In this document: positions 37,392 to 50,310 of the stretch, one piece after another
How positions within the stretch are numbered: position 1 is the stretch's first letter
Layout of the letters: each line of letters starts with the position of its first letter
DNA from: Hydra vulgaris
Lineage: Eukaryota > Cnidaria > Hydrozoa > Anthoathecata > Hydridae
Reading direction: 5' to 3'
DNA: 64,000 nt
NCBI RefSeq assembly: GCF_038396675.1
Contig: NC_088934.1
Coordinates: 49,276,001-49,340,000 of the forward strand
Translations under genes and position numbers: made by a program
The notes under the pieces: model-generated
The model's database searches: none
Seen by the model: only the letters and a program-made list of their open reading frames with translations
Told to the model about the DNA's origin: nothing

Positions 37392-38605
37392 AAAAATCTC
37401 AAGAATGTAAATGCTTGCATTTAAAACGCTGCTTTGTTCTTTTTAATCTAAAATTTGTACTTTGTATTTCGAATTAAACTTTTTTTCTCTTTTTAAGTCA
37501 AAACTCAACTTTTTCGAGATTATAGGTTTTTTTTTATTGACGTGAATTATGGTTTATCTTGATTTTTGTTGTTGTTGTTTTTTTATTATATTTTATTTTA
37601 TTGAAAAATTTGCGTTAAATTGTTAGTAGTACATCGGTATTCCAAAAATGGTAGTAATTTTTATCCCCCAGAAAAATTTTGGGGGTATTATTTTTGATAT
37701 GTATGTATATGTTTAAATATATGTATATATATGTATGTATATATCTTTGTGCGTGTGTGTGAGTGTGAGTCTATATAGAGAGAAAATTATATGCAAATCT
37801 AATCTATGCAAATCTATTTTGCCAAGCACTTACTGTATTAATAATGTTAACAAAAACAATAAATGCGAATGGTTGACGATGATAACATAAGATTCTAATT
37901 AAAGGAGTGGCATCAAATTTTAAAAAATTAAAAGAGTTTTGACAATTTGGAATATTCTAATTAAAATCCTATTGTGATCATAATTTAATATTAAAGGTAA
38001 AATTTCAAAACCGGCCGGGTTCATTTAAAAAAAAAAAAAAAACATTTTAACATTTGCAACCATAAGGGTGGTCACTGTCTAACCTTAATCTCCTTTAAGA
38101 ATCATTTTAATAAATTAGAAAAAAAAAACTATTTAAAATTTTAGTGACGGAGAATATGTCAAGAATACTGAACCAATTTACCGTGAAAAGAATACCTACT
38201 CGTTGGTATTGAATACTAACAACTGTGAGAATTGTGTTGTTTCGATTTGTCGTTATGTAATTTATTTTACCTGTAATTTCATTACCGTGTGTTAAAAAAT
38301 ATATATAAATAAAACTGATATATTTTGATATTTATAAGCATTTTCGAATTATTGTGAGGACTGTCAATGAAAACTTTTTAAACGTTTCACGTTAATTTTT
38401 ATTTGAGTTACTAATAATTTTTTATTTTAGTTTGTCTTGACAGTGATAGTCAAATATTCTTAACAACTTCCTTATTGAAAATATTAAATCGCGTTCATAC
38501 ACAAAAGAACAAGTTTTATTTCAAACTTATTTTACATTTTTAATGTTAAAAGCTATAACGCAGCAATAAAACAATATTGACTTATACCATAGTTGGTATT
38601 ACTCA
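37392..38605. other. UBE2V 3' flank
   Basis: AT-rich, with no gene recognised. A weak cleavage-signal candidate is AATAAA near 37855. Short ATGTATAT-rich tracts near 37690-37745. Confidence 0.45.
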
Positions 38606-39250
38606 ATAGGGGGTGTAAATAAAATTTTCAAAACGCGAATGCACAAGAAACCGAATTTGGGAAAAATATAAAATAATTTCGATCACAAATAAAATTCCAA
38701 AAATATTGACGTTTACCTTGTGCTCAAGCGGCAAAATGCCCCGTATTGTTCCATAAATTATTTGGCTTAGAGCGCAAGGTAAATTTTGTAAAATTTTATT
38801 TCTAATGATCACATTAGAAATAAAATTTTGTTATAAATAAAACAATGGTCTAAAGTTTTTTTAGATTGTTGTGCATCCTAGCTTTTTCATAATGGCTGTT
38901 TAAATTTATAAAATATTTTTGCGCAAATACGCCAAAACAGTCTCTCTTTTTTTACATATATAATGCGAAATTCTTTTTTTTACTTATATAACAATGTTAA
39001 AACCAGGACAAACAAATCTAAGAAAAAAAATTTTGACCGTTATGACACTAGAAAAGAAAATTATTTAACTTGGCTCAAAGCCAAATAATTTAGGAACAAT
39101 TTTCGGGGTATTATGCTGCTTAAATGTAAAGAGGTAAACGTCAATATTTTTGGAATATTTTTTTTGGAATCGTATTTTTGCTATATTTGCTCCAAGTCTT
39201 GCTTCTTGTGTATTCGCGTTTTGAAATTTTTATTTATTTTTAACACCCCT
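38606..39250. mobile_element. hAT-like MITE with about 170-bp inverted arms
   Basis: A perfect 8-bp target duplication ATTACTCA (38598-38605 and 39251-39258) flanks it. The arms start AGGGGGTGTAAATAAAAT on the left and, read inward from the right, AGGGGTGTTAAAAATAAATA. They then share TTTCAAAACGCGAAT, CCAAAAATATTGACGTTTAC and AAATTATTTGGCTT. There is no coding frame. A degraded relative lies in RPL14 intron 2. Confidence 0.85.
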
Positions 39251-39258
39251 ATTACTCA

Positions 39259-41464
39259 CAGATATATTATAAACTAGATGTCTAACTTCAATCCGAAAAG
39301 GTAAGCCGTTTTTGCCTTTTTTTTTCAAATGGCTGATTAAGTTTACTAAACATAAACCATATAAATTAATTAAAACTAGTGATGTCACGAATATTCGGCG
39401 ACTTACTAAAAAAGGCAATCGTTTAATCGTCTTTTCCATTAAAGTTATACCATGCTTTAAGTTCAGGTTGTGAAAATAGCATTTTTAATAAGTTCAGAGT
39501 TTTCTACACTAATTCAAACTGGCATTTTCTAAAATTACCTTGAAAGTGCAAGATATACCTGAGCTGGTTATTTTTGAACTTTTCTGAATGGTCTGAAAAG
39601 TATAAAACTTTTAGGCATAACTATAGTTAAAATATTTGGTCTACCAGTCAAAAAATAATGCATGTTGTGACACAACCTTTTTATAAATGCCACAGAGTAG
39701 TTGACTTATGAATTCGACTACAACGAAGCAGGTTGGAGACCTCGTTATAATTAAGTATTGCCGAATAATCGTGGCATCTCTATTTAAAACTACTTCTTAA
39801 ATCAAGTAAATATATTTTATATTAAAGTACTATTTATGTAGAAGTGGAAATAAGAAAATTTGTAAAATAATTTATTATTCCTAAATTTATTAACGATTAG
39901 AAAGAGAATAAAGTTTAACTATAACACTTTTTAATTAACATAGGCTCAAAAAAAATAGTTTTATCAGTACTTTATAATTATTAAAATGTGTTTTTGAATT
40001 ATCTTTAATCTATTGGAAACTTTTGATTTGCATTTTTAACATTTATTCTACACATCGACTTCAGTTTTTGCCCTTTTTAAAAATGGCAGACTTTATAAAC
40101 AAAAAAAACGACTTCCAACAAAATCCCGCTTGTTAGACATCTGGTTTATATAATATATACTTGATTTTTTCAAGAACCGAAATAGCGTTATTAGTTGGCT
40201 GTGATTACCGGTTTTAAAAATATATGTCCAGGGTTTGTGATAAGGCGGGCGCAATTGCTCTTTTCACGCAAAAATATGCGCAAAGAGATCTTCCATTAAC
40301 TACGCAACGCTATACTTCAGTAATAAATAAGAGATGAAAAGTTTTTTCCTCAGAGCCTACGAAAAATGAAAATAGCGCATTAAGTTTAATAAAAACTATC
40401 GCGTAAAAGAGCTTTAAATTTCCGACTTCTGTCCTTTAAATAAACACAGCGTTGCGTAATTTATGGACAATCCCTAATACAAACGCATTGTAAATAGAAA
40501 ACTAAAAGTTGAGATAATTTTGTAAAAAGGTGAAGATAATAGATTATTAAGCGTTATTTCTGGTGTAACTTGCCAAAGGTATGCCACATAAAGTTACAGT
40601 ATTAACAGCTATTACAACTACATTTACTAAAAAAAGCTTTACGCATTTCGAATTAATAACTATAAACCAATATCATATGTCTAATGGATGGCATTACTTT
40701 AATACCCAGAAACATAAAATATCCCAAAAAGTACTTGAAGAATTCAACACCGATGTACGAGTTGACTAAAATCTGTGTTAATTTTCTCTTCTCTAATTAT
40801 CTTGCAAAGAATTAGAGATGCAACAAAAAGATAAAATTAAGTACCAGTAGACTGCATACACATCTCAGAGCTAACCATGAAATTAACTTGCTGAAGATAT
40901 AATTGTCTTAATTTTTTCTTCAGCAAGTTAATTTTTGTACTGTTGTAAAAAAACCCATACCTCTGATCAGCGATTTCATACAAAATTAAATTTTTTTGTT
41001 TTGTTTTTGTTTGTTTTAGGTGCCCCAAGAAGTCCTTATGGTCTTATTACAAGAAGTTCTTATGGTCCTATGCTTGATGAAATTCTAACTATACCCCGTG
41101 GTGGGGTAAGTTAGCGCAATTTTTTTTTTGTTTGAGGGCCCGGAAAGGCCCCAAGAACTTTTTTTTGCAAATGAATGCAAATTTTATAAGTTACCCTAAT
41201 CCATAGTCTTTAAGACTACACTTTAATATTTAAAAAAAAATGTACTGTTAGGGCTACAGAGCTCATAGAGTAAAAACCGAGCCAACTAGCCCCGGTCTCC
41301 CCTACTCAAAAAAATCTGCCACATCGTTTCAAGAATAAAATTGCTGGTACTTATTTTAATAGTTTTTAATATTTATTTTATATTCGAATTTAAAAATTCA
41401 ATCAAAATCAGTTTTGTCCATATATCTAAATAAAATATTAAAATAAAAATAACCATATTTATGA
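39259..41464. other. No recognised gene
   Basis: About 2.2 kb of AT-rich sequence without a motif-bearing frame. A short inverted motif ACCCCGTGGTGGGGT occurs near 41091-41107 and may be a terminus of a pogo-like element. Confidence 0.4.
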
Positions 41465-41479
41465 AATTAATAATTTCAG

Positions 41480-42492
41480 GCAAAGATTGGCTTGCAGGAT
41501 TTCTCAGGCGCCGTGATGTTCCTAGGAAATGTGAAAGTCTGAGTTATGGTAGGCTAATGCAATTCAATGCTGAAACTGCTTAAAACTTTTACAATCTTGT
41601 TGATAAAGCCTACAAAAAACTAAAATTGGCACACCATCCTGAATTGATTCACAACGTCAATGAATCTGGATTTCAATTAACCATGACTGGCACTCATATA
41701 GTAATGGCAGAAAAAAGGAGCAAAACGTGTACACACAGCTACTCATGCAGATAGAAGAGAAACTGTTACTGTGGTTGCATGTACGAGTGCTACTGGAATC
41801 AATTGGATTCCACCTATGATTTTGTATAAAGGAAAAAATTCGAAACATGAGTACAGGGAAAATTTGCCACCTGGAAGTATTTTTCGCATAACTCCAAAAG
41901 GATATATTACTAAGGATGAATTTTTTAATTTTTTGCGTCATTTTAACCAGCACCGATTACCAGGAAAAGCTGTTGATTTTCGACGGACATCGTAGTCATT
42001 TGGATATTGCTGTAATAGAGGAAGCCGAAAAGTTAAACACTCATATGCTTTGTCTTCCAGCGCATTGTAGTCAAAAACTTCAACCTCTGGACAAAAGCGT
42101 TTTCAAACCATTAAAAACTTACTGGAATGTTTCCAATGATAATTTCCGAAAAAGCTTTTCTGGACAACCACTATCAAAACTGCAGTTTCCACTTATATAT
42201 ACTGAAGCATGGTTGCGTACCGCTACACCAGAAAATGCTATATCAGGATTCAGATCAACAGGAATTTATCTTTTTAACCCTAATACTATCCCCCAAGTAG
42301 CTTTGCACCCAGTAAAGTTTCTAATTGCATAAACGTCAAAAATCCCGATGTTGACAATTACTTTGGAATCTAGATCTTCAGATCCTGCATCTAGTAGCCG
42401 TTCAATAATTCCATCACCTAAAATAGTTATAAAATTAAAAACTAGAAGATCATTAAATGTGCAAGCTGTTGTTGTTGTTGTTGTTGTTGTTT

Positions 42493-42527
<35 letters not shown>

Positions 42528-42764
42528 AATCGAAATTTAGCTGCAAATAAAAAAACGCCCAGGCCAAGTCAAACAAAAATGGCCATGAAACATAGTTTGA
42601 AAAAAACTAAAAAACTATCGAAAAAGAGAAGTAGCAATGAGAAGACACGTTTTGTGGTGATTGCGGACTCTTTTACAAAGACAACAGAAAAAAAGATAAT
42701 TGGATTCATTGCATCGGATGCAAAACTTGATTCCACGAGCACTGTGACACAGAAAGCATCATAA
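41480..42764 (+). pseudogene. Pogo/Tigger-type (DDE_1) transposase remnant
   Basis: Blocks in order are GKDWLAGFLRRRDVPRKC (end of the CENP-B-type DNA-binding domain), LIHNVNESGFQL, TSATGINWIPPMILYKGK, LLIFDGHRSHLD, LPAHCSQKLQPLDKSVFKPLK and a C-terminal basic tail. The second and third catalytic D are present. The first, expected in NVDETGF, is N here. A TAA near 41581 and shifts near 41714 and 41975 break the frame. The start is preceded by a good acceptor (TTAATAATTTCAG), so an upstream exon probably existed. The tail holds a (GTT)n expansion giving polyvaline. Confidence 0.85.
42467..42527. repeat. (GTT)n trinucleotide repeat
   Basis: About 20 GTT units inside the transposase C-terminal frame, one with a TTT change. 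Confidence 0.95.
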
Positions 42765-43569
42765 AAAGTGGCCTACACACTTTGTGCAGCGTAGGGTGTA
42801 CATCAAGTAGCAAAAGTGACTAAGCAATCAGATTTGTACTAAAAAATTAAACAAACAAGACGATTTTATAAATAATGATTCATTTTTTATTCGTTTCTTT
42901 AATGTAATCTGCGAGTGATCAATAAATTTATGATATTTCTAGAGCTAAATAATCATACTAACTAATCAAAAAAAGATTTTATTAAAAGATAAAGTTTACA
43001 TAATAATAATCAACTAAATATAGGGTTGCGTTTTTAGACTACTTTACCCTATATCTATTAAAATATCCAAATTCAGCAAAAGGTTTAATCATTTTTATGG
43101 CAAAGCTATCAAAGCTAATTTAAATAAAAGCTTTAGCAAGGTAAAAGAAATGACGTCAGAAAATTACTGCTAATTTACTGTGTCTGCCCCAAATAAAAAT
43201 GGTTAATTAAAGTAGTAATAAAAAAATCAGTTTACTATAATAAGACATCTAGTTATTTATAATGCACCATTGCTAATAACTAAAACTAAACGAATCACAC
43301 GTTTTAACTATGACCTTCTATATAGAATAGTGTTTCCATTACCCAAGTAATGGGTAATTTTCATTTGCTTGAATAGTTTTATCAATTACTTGGTCTCATC
43401 ATTATAGCAGCCAAGATACGGGTGTGGGCTGAGTTTAAAAAAAAAAAACAGAAAAAAAACAACAACAAAAAATTTTATAACTTTTTTCTACTAACTAAAT
43501 TTCTGTAATAAATTTTTTGCAGAAAAGTTAAAGTATCAACGCATTACAATCAACGTATCAAGGGTATTG

Positions 43570-43880
43570 TCGCTCGATCTATTCTGGAATAATAATCGAA
43601 AATATGAAATACACTTTTAAATGATGCTAATCTAAATTATGGAACACACTTTTAAATGATGATCTTAAAACACTCTCTTTGCTTAACCAATTTAAAACAA
43701 AACTTAGGCAAACTCTTCTACTAAACGACAATGAATTTTTAAATTTCTAAAAAATAAATTTCTTCACGCTTTTTTAAAGCTATGCTATTACGGGGCTTAA
43801 TGATAAGACAACTATAGTCTTCTATTCTATAGTCTTTTGCTCCTGTCATATTGTCAAACGGCGAAATATATATTTATATA
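43570..43880 (+). pseudogene. LINE 3' end remnant
   Basis: Plus-strand NTLLNDDLKTLSLLNQFKTK resembles the WN-L-P-D...S...FK ending of RT ORFs. It is followed by a stop and a 3' UTR with ATGCTATTACGGGGC. The upstream parts are missing, as in dead-on-arrival LINE copies. Confidence 0.6.
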
Positions 43881-44002
43881 TAAAAAAATCTGTTACTTAT
43901 TTTTGTGTCTAATAATCCTATAACTGAAAAATCTTGTTCGGACTCTACTGATGTTAGTTCGATTATTAATGAAGCTTTAAAAATATTTAAAGATTTTTAG
44001 GC

Positions 44003-45239
44003 TTAAGGTGGTTGACCACTATTAAAAATCGAAAAAATCATTTTTTCAATTTTAAAGTTTTTAAGTAATATAAATATCGTAGATTACGAGTTTCATATTA
44101 ATTTTATATAAAAATAAAGCTAACCCTATTAAAATCAGTTTTAAATAATGCGGTTTAAGTTTTTTCATAAATTTGTCCATAGCAACGGATTGTTTATTCC
44201 GTTGCTATGTAGCATAAAAGGAAGTTATCCAACAAAAACAAAATACCTTAAAATTAAGACAAAAAACTTTATTTGTGGTGACTGCTACTCTAAAACTACT
44301 TTTTGTTTATTATTAAATGCTTTTGGTGCAGTTTGTTACATGTTTTTTATGGATTTCTTCAGTAAATGTCTAATTACTTTACAACAACCACAACTTTCTT
44401 CGGCTTATTTTCTGTCATCTATACTTTGGTTAAATAATAACTGAAATATTAGGAAATAAAGATAAAAGAAAGAAAATAAAGCATAGCAAGAAACGCAGAC
44501 TCTTTAGAGGAAACCAACATAAATCATCAAACGTTGTAGCTGAAAAAAATTTAGAAGAATTACAATTCAAATGTAGCTCTGCAAAAAAAAAATGAAGATA
44601 TTGTCATCCTGTCAATTGTCAGTTTCTATTTATTTACTATAAACAAATATTTGATTAAGTTGATAAGAGTTAAAATTGAAACTAAATCGCAAATCAAAAG
44701 AAAAACTTTCTTTTTCATGTGTTTTTTTTTAAATGTGTTTTTCTCAGTTCTTTAAAATTCACGACTTTGCGATAATTATCTCTTGATTCTCTTAACTGAT
44801 TTTCATAAAATTTTCAGGAGTTGTTCCTTTAGTTATTATGGATGTCCCCTACCACATTTATTGCATTATGATTACTCGATAAAAAGATATTAAAGTTCAT
44901 ATATGGTCAAAAATGCCCATTTTTTGTTTTCGAAGTTTTTTTTATTTAAAAAAAAACTGTTTAATGTTTTTCTTTTGTTTTGGTACAGGATCTTTTTCAT
45001 TATATTAAAAGCAAGTCTGAAAAATTTCAAGTTGATACCATACATAGTTTTTGAGATATTCACCGCAACGAAATAACCCTATTTTGGGGTTTTCGGGACC
45101 AAATTTCTTAAGCCATTTAATAATCAAAAAAAAAAAAAAAATTGTCATTAAAATGTAAATTTTAATCAAATTATATAAAAGTAATTTCTAAAATGTAATT
45201 TTTGAAGGATTTTTTTTTATTAGTGGTCTACCACCTTAA
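44003..45239. mobile_element. TTAA-flanked DNA element with inverted ends
   Basis: The ends TTAAGGTGGTTGACCACTA and, inward from the right, TTAAGGTGGTAGACCACTAA match closely. TTAA at both edges suggests a TTAA target as for piggyBac or Kolobok, with GGTGG ends. The interior has remnants such as KRRLFRGNQHKSSN (near 44490) resembling the start of a transposase-like protein also seen at 45537, but no intact frame. Confidence 0.7.
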
Positions 45240-45536
45240 TAGCTTTAAAACAATTCATTTCCTTCTTCAAAAACTTAAATCTTTTCTCATCTACGGGATT
45301 AGCTTTAAAGTGTAAGACCCTTCAAAAGTCATAAAGAAATTAAAAAAACATATTTTGTGTAATTCTTACACGAAATTGATTGCTGAACTCGGATTTGAAA
45401 ACCATTTATCAAAATAAGATTTTGTTCTTGAGATATAAATCAATTCCTTCGACTGGTTAAATTTGATCTGCCTAGCAACACGCATAGCAACAGGTTTCTA
45501 AACCGAATTGCAAGCTATTTTGTTATTTTTTGTTAT

Positions 45537-45881
45537 ATGATAAACTTTTTAATAATCGGTAAATCATGTAGAGTCAAAAAAAGTACTCAAAGTAAAAAAC
45601 CCAAAAATCATCATGGAAACAGATATACTAAAAACTTCCCGATCGATTCAACTTTATCAGTTGCTTCTGTTATTAGTTATGAAAATGACCATATTTCTTC
45701 TAACACTTCACTAAATTTATCTACATCCTCAAAAAAAATTGACACAACTCAGCATAATAAAAATAAAACTGTTGGTTATCGAATTGTTAACATAAAAATT
45801 TTGTCTGGTGTGTTTAATCAACTATTAAGTACGCGTAAATCCGAATTTTACGGAACCGCTTATTTCGGCCAAATTCTGTGA
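45537..45881 (+). pseudogene. N-terminal fragment of a Mutator-like transposase family protein
   Basis: 114 codons, with a basic N-terminus (KSTQSKKPKNHHGNRYTKNF), a serine-rich spacer and a terminal KTVGYRIVNIKILSGVFNQL block. The last block resembles the conserved opening of a repetitive Mutator-like transposase family found in cnidarians and insects. The frame stops where the cysteine-rich part should begin, so this is truncated. The family assignment is from memory. Confidence 0.45.
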
Positions 45882-46939
45882 AACGTTTTTTCAAGTTTAT
45901 CGAAAAGTTGCATGGTAGGAACACGTTTTATAGTGTTATTTTTATTTTATTTTATAATTGTATATTATAGTTATATTTATTTTATAACTATGTATCAACA
46001 TAGACTTTTTTTTGAATACTAGAGTTATGGAACTTTAATTTTGCGCGAATTTCTTTGATGTAAAATTTTATTTATCACGAGTTTACTTGTTTTTAAAAAC
46101 TTGCTTGTTTTATTAGGTAAAAATTTGCTTGTTATTTGGACATCAAGTAAATATCAAAGAAATGCTGGACCATTTTTCTAATATAGCCTCTCACCTTTAA
46201 AAAGCACTTTTCTTACTACCTGCTAAAATTCATTGAAAATAAAAAACCCTTAAAACTATACCCCAATTAGGTAACTATTTTAGGCTTTAATAGTGTTATA
46301 CACAGAGGGCGGAAAAAGGAGGCAGATTGTATGAGTAATAATAATAAAGATGTTAAATATAGATTTAAATGATTTAATTATTTATAATGTAGTTAGCAAT
46401 TGCAATTTTAGTATGTTTACCATTATTTTAATATTTTTTTTTTTTTTTCTTTAAAAGTAAGCTATTTAATATAATTTTTTTTCTATTTTTTTTCATGGAT
46501 CCAAAAAAAAGTGAATTTGTGGTTAATACAAAAAGTATTTAACTGATAGTTTTGCATTGTCTCAAATAAGCGCTGACTCTAATACAGAGTGTAGAACAGT
46601 TTGTAGAAATAGACATTCTTTTATTATTCACAAAAAATAGTGGGTTGTTAATCAAAACATCTGAACAGGTTTTACATGTTTTTATCTTAAACATTTAAAG
46701 ATAAAAACATGTAAAAATTAGGTTAGGAGTCTCATAAATAAATCATTGAATTGGATTTGACATTTTTACAGGGCTGTGGACAGTAATCATTTTTTTGAAT
46801 TTCGCAATAAACCTTTTTTAGACCATACATCAAATTTGACTAAAATTGAATTATCATCAGGCTCTTTTGATGTTTCATTTGCCAATATGAATGTTTTATA
46901 TCTTTTAACTCATGAACCATCTTCATTTGCAGGTTAGAG

Positions 46940-47640
46940 CAAACGAAATGTTACTAAACATATATTTAGAGAGAAATTAAGCCCTATAAAACAAAAACTA
47001 AAAGGTAGATTATCTTACTTGTCTTTTTGGTTGACTAACTCATATATAGAACTTCGAAGCAAGATAGCACTATTAAAAGCTGAATTAAACAGCATGCTAA
47101 ATTAACTACTTATTTTAAGAAAAACATTAAACAAAAAGAAGAAATAGTTAAAGCAGAAATACGTGATCTGAAAAAAAAAACAAAAAAAGTATATTACAGT
47201 GAGCGGATACGTCACTTAAAAGCTGAAAAAAAAGCTTAGTAATTAAAAATAAGTATAAGTTAAGGCAAATCAAAACTAAGAAAAATGCCAGTGTTTTGAA
47301 AAATAACAGGGTAATTGCTAGTTTGGAGAATGACTTCTCAAGGTGGAGGAGGAAAGAAATGTAATTAAGGTAGAAGATGAAAAAACATATTCATTATAAA
47401 TACGAATGATAGTTTACAATATGTTGTTCTGTAATGTACCAACAGGTAACATTCCATATCTTATGAGCAAAATAGGGCATTATATGGGTGTTATTTTTAA
47501 TAAATTTCTTTATCGAAGTACTGTTGAGGTATTGACTCGTGAAGTAGGCAGTATTTCAGATTTGCCAGCAGCAGAGTGGGCAATGGGTTTGATGCTACAA
47601 CACAAGAAGATGTTACCTTACTGTTAGAACAGTAAAATTT
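46940..47640 (+). pseudogene. Transposase-like remnant with DATTQ motif
   Basis: Lysine-rich helical sequence (46940-47390, several stops) is followed by NVPTGNIPYLMSKIGHYMG, RSTVEVLTREVGSISDLPAA and, after a one-base shift, GFDATTQEDV. The arrangement (coiled coil, then a conserved domain, then a D-x-T-T catalytic-like motif) parallels the remnant at 61851-64000. Superfamily unknown to me. Confidence 0.5.
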
Positions 47641-48069
47641 AAAAGTTTGCAAGCAATTCTGAGAGCGGTATTTTATAATAAAACTGCCATAAAAGAAATG
47701 TGGGTGCTTGAATTGTTTAGAAAACTCCTTACAAGGTCTTGGAAAAAAAAGTTTTTTTTTGCTTCGGCTGAGGATACAACTTTTGCTCATGTTTCTGGTA
47801 TTCAGGTAGTGAAAAAGGTTTTGTTAACAATTACAAATTGTAAATCTAATCCAGCTGCTCTGTTTTGCAGAAGAGCAAAACTTATACTTGCCCCAAACAC
47901 CTTAAAATCAATATATGCTCCATTGCTACCAACTAACACTCGTTTAAACTTCATTGATAAACAGTTTAAAAAAAAGACTTCTGGTTGTCTTGATGCTGTT
48001 TGCATTTTCTTTTTGCACTCTTTTGCGCAAAAATTTAATTTATTCAGTATGAATTGTGTATTAGTGTAA
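47641..48069 (+). CDS. Unrecognised open frame, possibly transposon-derived
   Basis: An open stretch of about 140 codons with non-random composition. It includes WVLELFRKLLTRSW, ALFCRRAKLILAPNTLKSIY and APLLPTNTRLNFIDKQFKKK. It starts just after the DATTQ remnant and could be its downstream part or a separate element. No start context, splice signal or family match supports a host gene. It could equally be a fragment of a larger mobile-element protein. Confidence 0.35.
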   Translation, partial: KSLQAILRAVFYNKTAIKEMWVLELFRKLLTRSWKKKFFFASAEDTTFAHVSGIQVVKKVLLTITNCKSNPAALFCRRAKLILAPNTLKSIYAPLLPTNTRLNFIDKQFKKKTSGCLDAVCIFFLHSFAQKFNLFSMNCVLV

Positions 48070-48379
48070 ATAAATTATTGCTAGTTTTCCCCATCTTTCC
48101 TTTATTTTTCAATCTTTTATTTTTGTAACTCATATATTGGTTCATTTAAAATCAACAAGATTTTAGTGCGGTTATTTATATTTAGAAGCAGAATAGAATG
48201 AAATAGGTACGTTTTGAGACATGAAATTTGTTTAACCTTGTATAAAAATGTTATTACAAAGTGTATTAAAATAGTCTATCTGAATTTAGCCAAAAAAGAA
48301 TCGGAGCTTAAAAAAAGTATTAATTTTGTCTTTTCTAACATTTTGATAATAAGAATTAGTTGAATTAACTTTTATTTTA

Positions 48380-48800
48380 GTGGCGATAAAGCAGCAGATT
48401 GGTTAAAATATTTTATTTTAGTTCTATAATTAAGTTAATTATTAAATTAAAATAAAATATTATAAATTATAATATTTTATTTTAATTTTAAAAACTAATT
48501 AGTTAATTAAATTTACTAATTAGTTTTAAACTAAATGCTGCAATATTGCCAAGGCACTTGGTAAACTGGGGTAAGAGTAAACGGTTTAGCTTCAGATTCA
48601 AATATTTTAATATCAAAAATCAAAGGAAAAACATGTTATGTTTATTTTTTTTGTGTTTTAAAGACAATTTTTTCATTATATAAATGTATAAAAATTAAGA
48701 AAAAATATTTTAAAAACCTTTAAAAAAATCGATTTTTATGAAGAAAAAAACGTTTACTTTCCTCCTTACAATTGGGGAAAAGTAAACTAGGTAATTTTTA
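48380..48800. repeat. AT-rich inverted repeats, probable MITE remnant
   Basis: AAAATATTTTATTTTA and TAAAATAAAATATT blocks, and AACTAATTAGTTAATTAAAT blocks, form overlapping inverted repeats at 48400-48530. A G-rich motif (AAACTGGGGTAAGAGTAAAC near 48561) has a similar relative (AATTGGGGAAAAGTAAACTA) near 48770. Boundaries are not clear. Confidence 0.4.
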
Positions 48801-49225
48801 ATAACAATCTTTTAAGATATTAAGGATGAAGATTATGAAGCAGTCTGACATGGTACTTGAAATGTTTGAGCAATTTGTAATTTTGGTTGATCAATTCTTG
48901 CGTCACCGAAGCTATAAAGTTTTGCTTGTAGTTGAATGAAATTTTCTTTTAAGTTGTTAAAACTTTTAGCTGCATAAAATTCTGTAAGTAACTTGCGCCA
49001 AACTCGTTTAACGTGACAATGCACACCTATAGTATCGGACAAAACGAGTGCAACCAAATAATGCAAATTTAGTTTCTTTATATAAAAGTGCTGCATTTTT
49101 TCAATTTAGAGAAATAACTATGTATCTGTTTAGAGACAAAGTTCTTCAAGTTTTATTCATCACAAAGTTTATTATTTGTACACGAAATTTAATAAATTAA
49201 TCAAAAGTATTAAAAAAGTTGATTT

Positions 49226-50310
49226 CCTTCTGGACAAAACAAGTGCAACTCGACAAAATGTTGACCAAGCTGTATTTCGCTATCAATATTTCGTGGCGAA
49301 TCCTTTGTTGTCAATCACAGCCTTGCATCTTTGAAGCATAGATTCAATCAGGTGATCAATGAAACTTTGTGGAATCGCTGCCCAGACCTTTTAGATTTGT
49401 TCAAACAGTTGATCCTTATTACGAACACCTTCACGATTTATTCTGCGGTTGACGATCTCCCACAGGTTCTCGATAGGGTTGAGATCCGGAGAATGAGGCG
49501 GCCAAATCCATCACCGATAGATGGTTGTCTTAACAACCGCTGCTTGACTACTTTTACAGTGTGTTTTGGATCGTTATCTTGCTGAAAAACCCATTTTATA
49601 AGCATATTCCATTCGACATGAGGTAACATAACACCTTTCAGGATATTTTTATACATGAAAAGGTCCATTATTCCATCCTTTCGATGTATTGGACCTAGAC
49701 CGTTAGCAGAAAAACACCCCCTGACCATTACATTGCCTCCACCATGCTTCACGGTCTTATGGCAGTAACGTAAATTGATGCGTTTTCCGGCCGGTCGACG
49801 TACACGGCAAATGCCAATGCTCCAAATGATGCTGAACTTCGATTCATCACTGAACAGGACAGTTTGCCATTTCTGCACATTCCAGTCAATATGAGATGTA
49901 GCAAATAGGAGTCTTTTCTTCTGGTTTTTTAGTGAAATCAGCGGTTTCTTTGCAGGGCGTCGAGAAAACAATCCGGCCTCGACAGCACGTCGTCTGATTG
50001 TTCGGTCCGATACAGGCAGCTCTAATTGCTTTTGTATCTCGAATGATGATATACAGGGATCTTTCTTGACGGATCTGACGATCATAGAATTCTCTCTAGA
50101 AGTGGTGGAACGCGGTCTTCCACCTTTGTCATCTGCTGCCAACTTGCCCGTAGAACGATATTTGGAACATAGTCTTGATACGGTCCATTTTTTCACACGA
50201 TATTTATCACAAATACTTTTTTGTGACATTCCACTCACGTAATTGCCAATAATTTTCTTTCTTAGTTCCAATCCAAGACTGTCGGGAGCCATTTTTGCAC
50301 TTGAAGTCAT
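49226..50310 (-). pseudogene. Tc1 transposase, copy 2, one frame break
   Basis: Close homologue of the copy at 24526-25613. Open from 50310 through MAPDSLGLELRKK, GGRPR, FSDESKF (first D) and FQQDNDPKHTVKVVKQ (second D). A one-base insertion near 49530-49545 then shifts the frame before the DLNPIENLWE box. The box is still readable in the next frame. The position where copy 1 is broken is intact here and vice versa, so the two copies were disabled independently. Confidence 0.9.
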
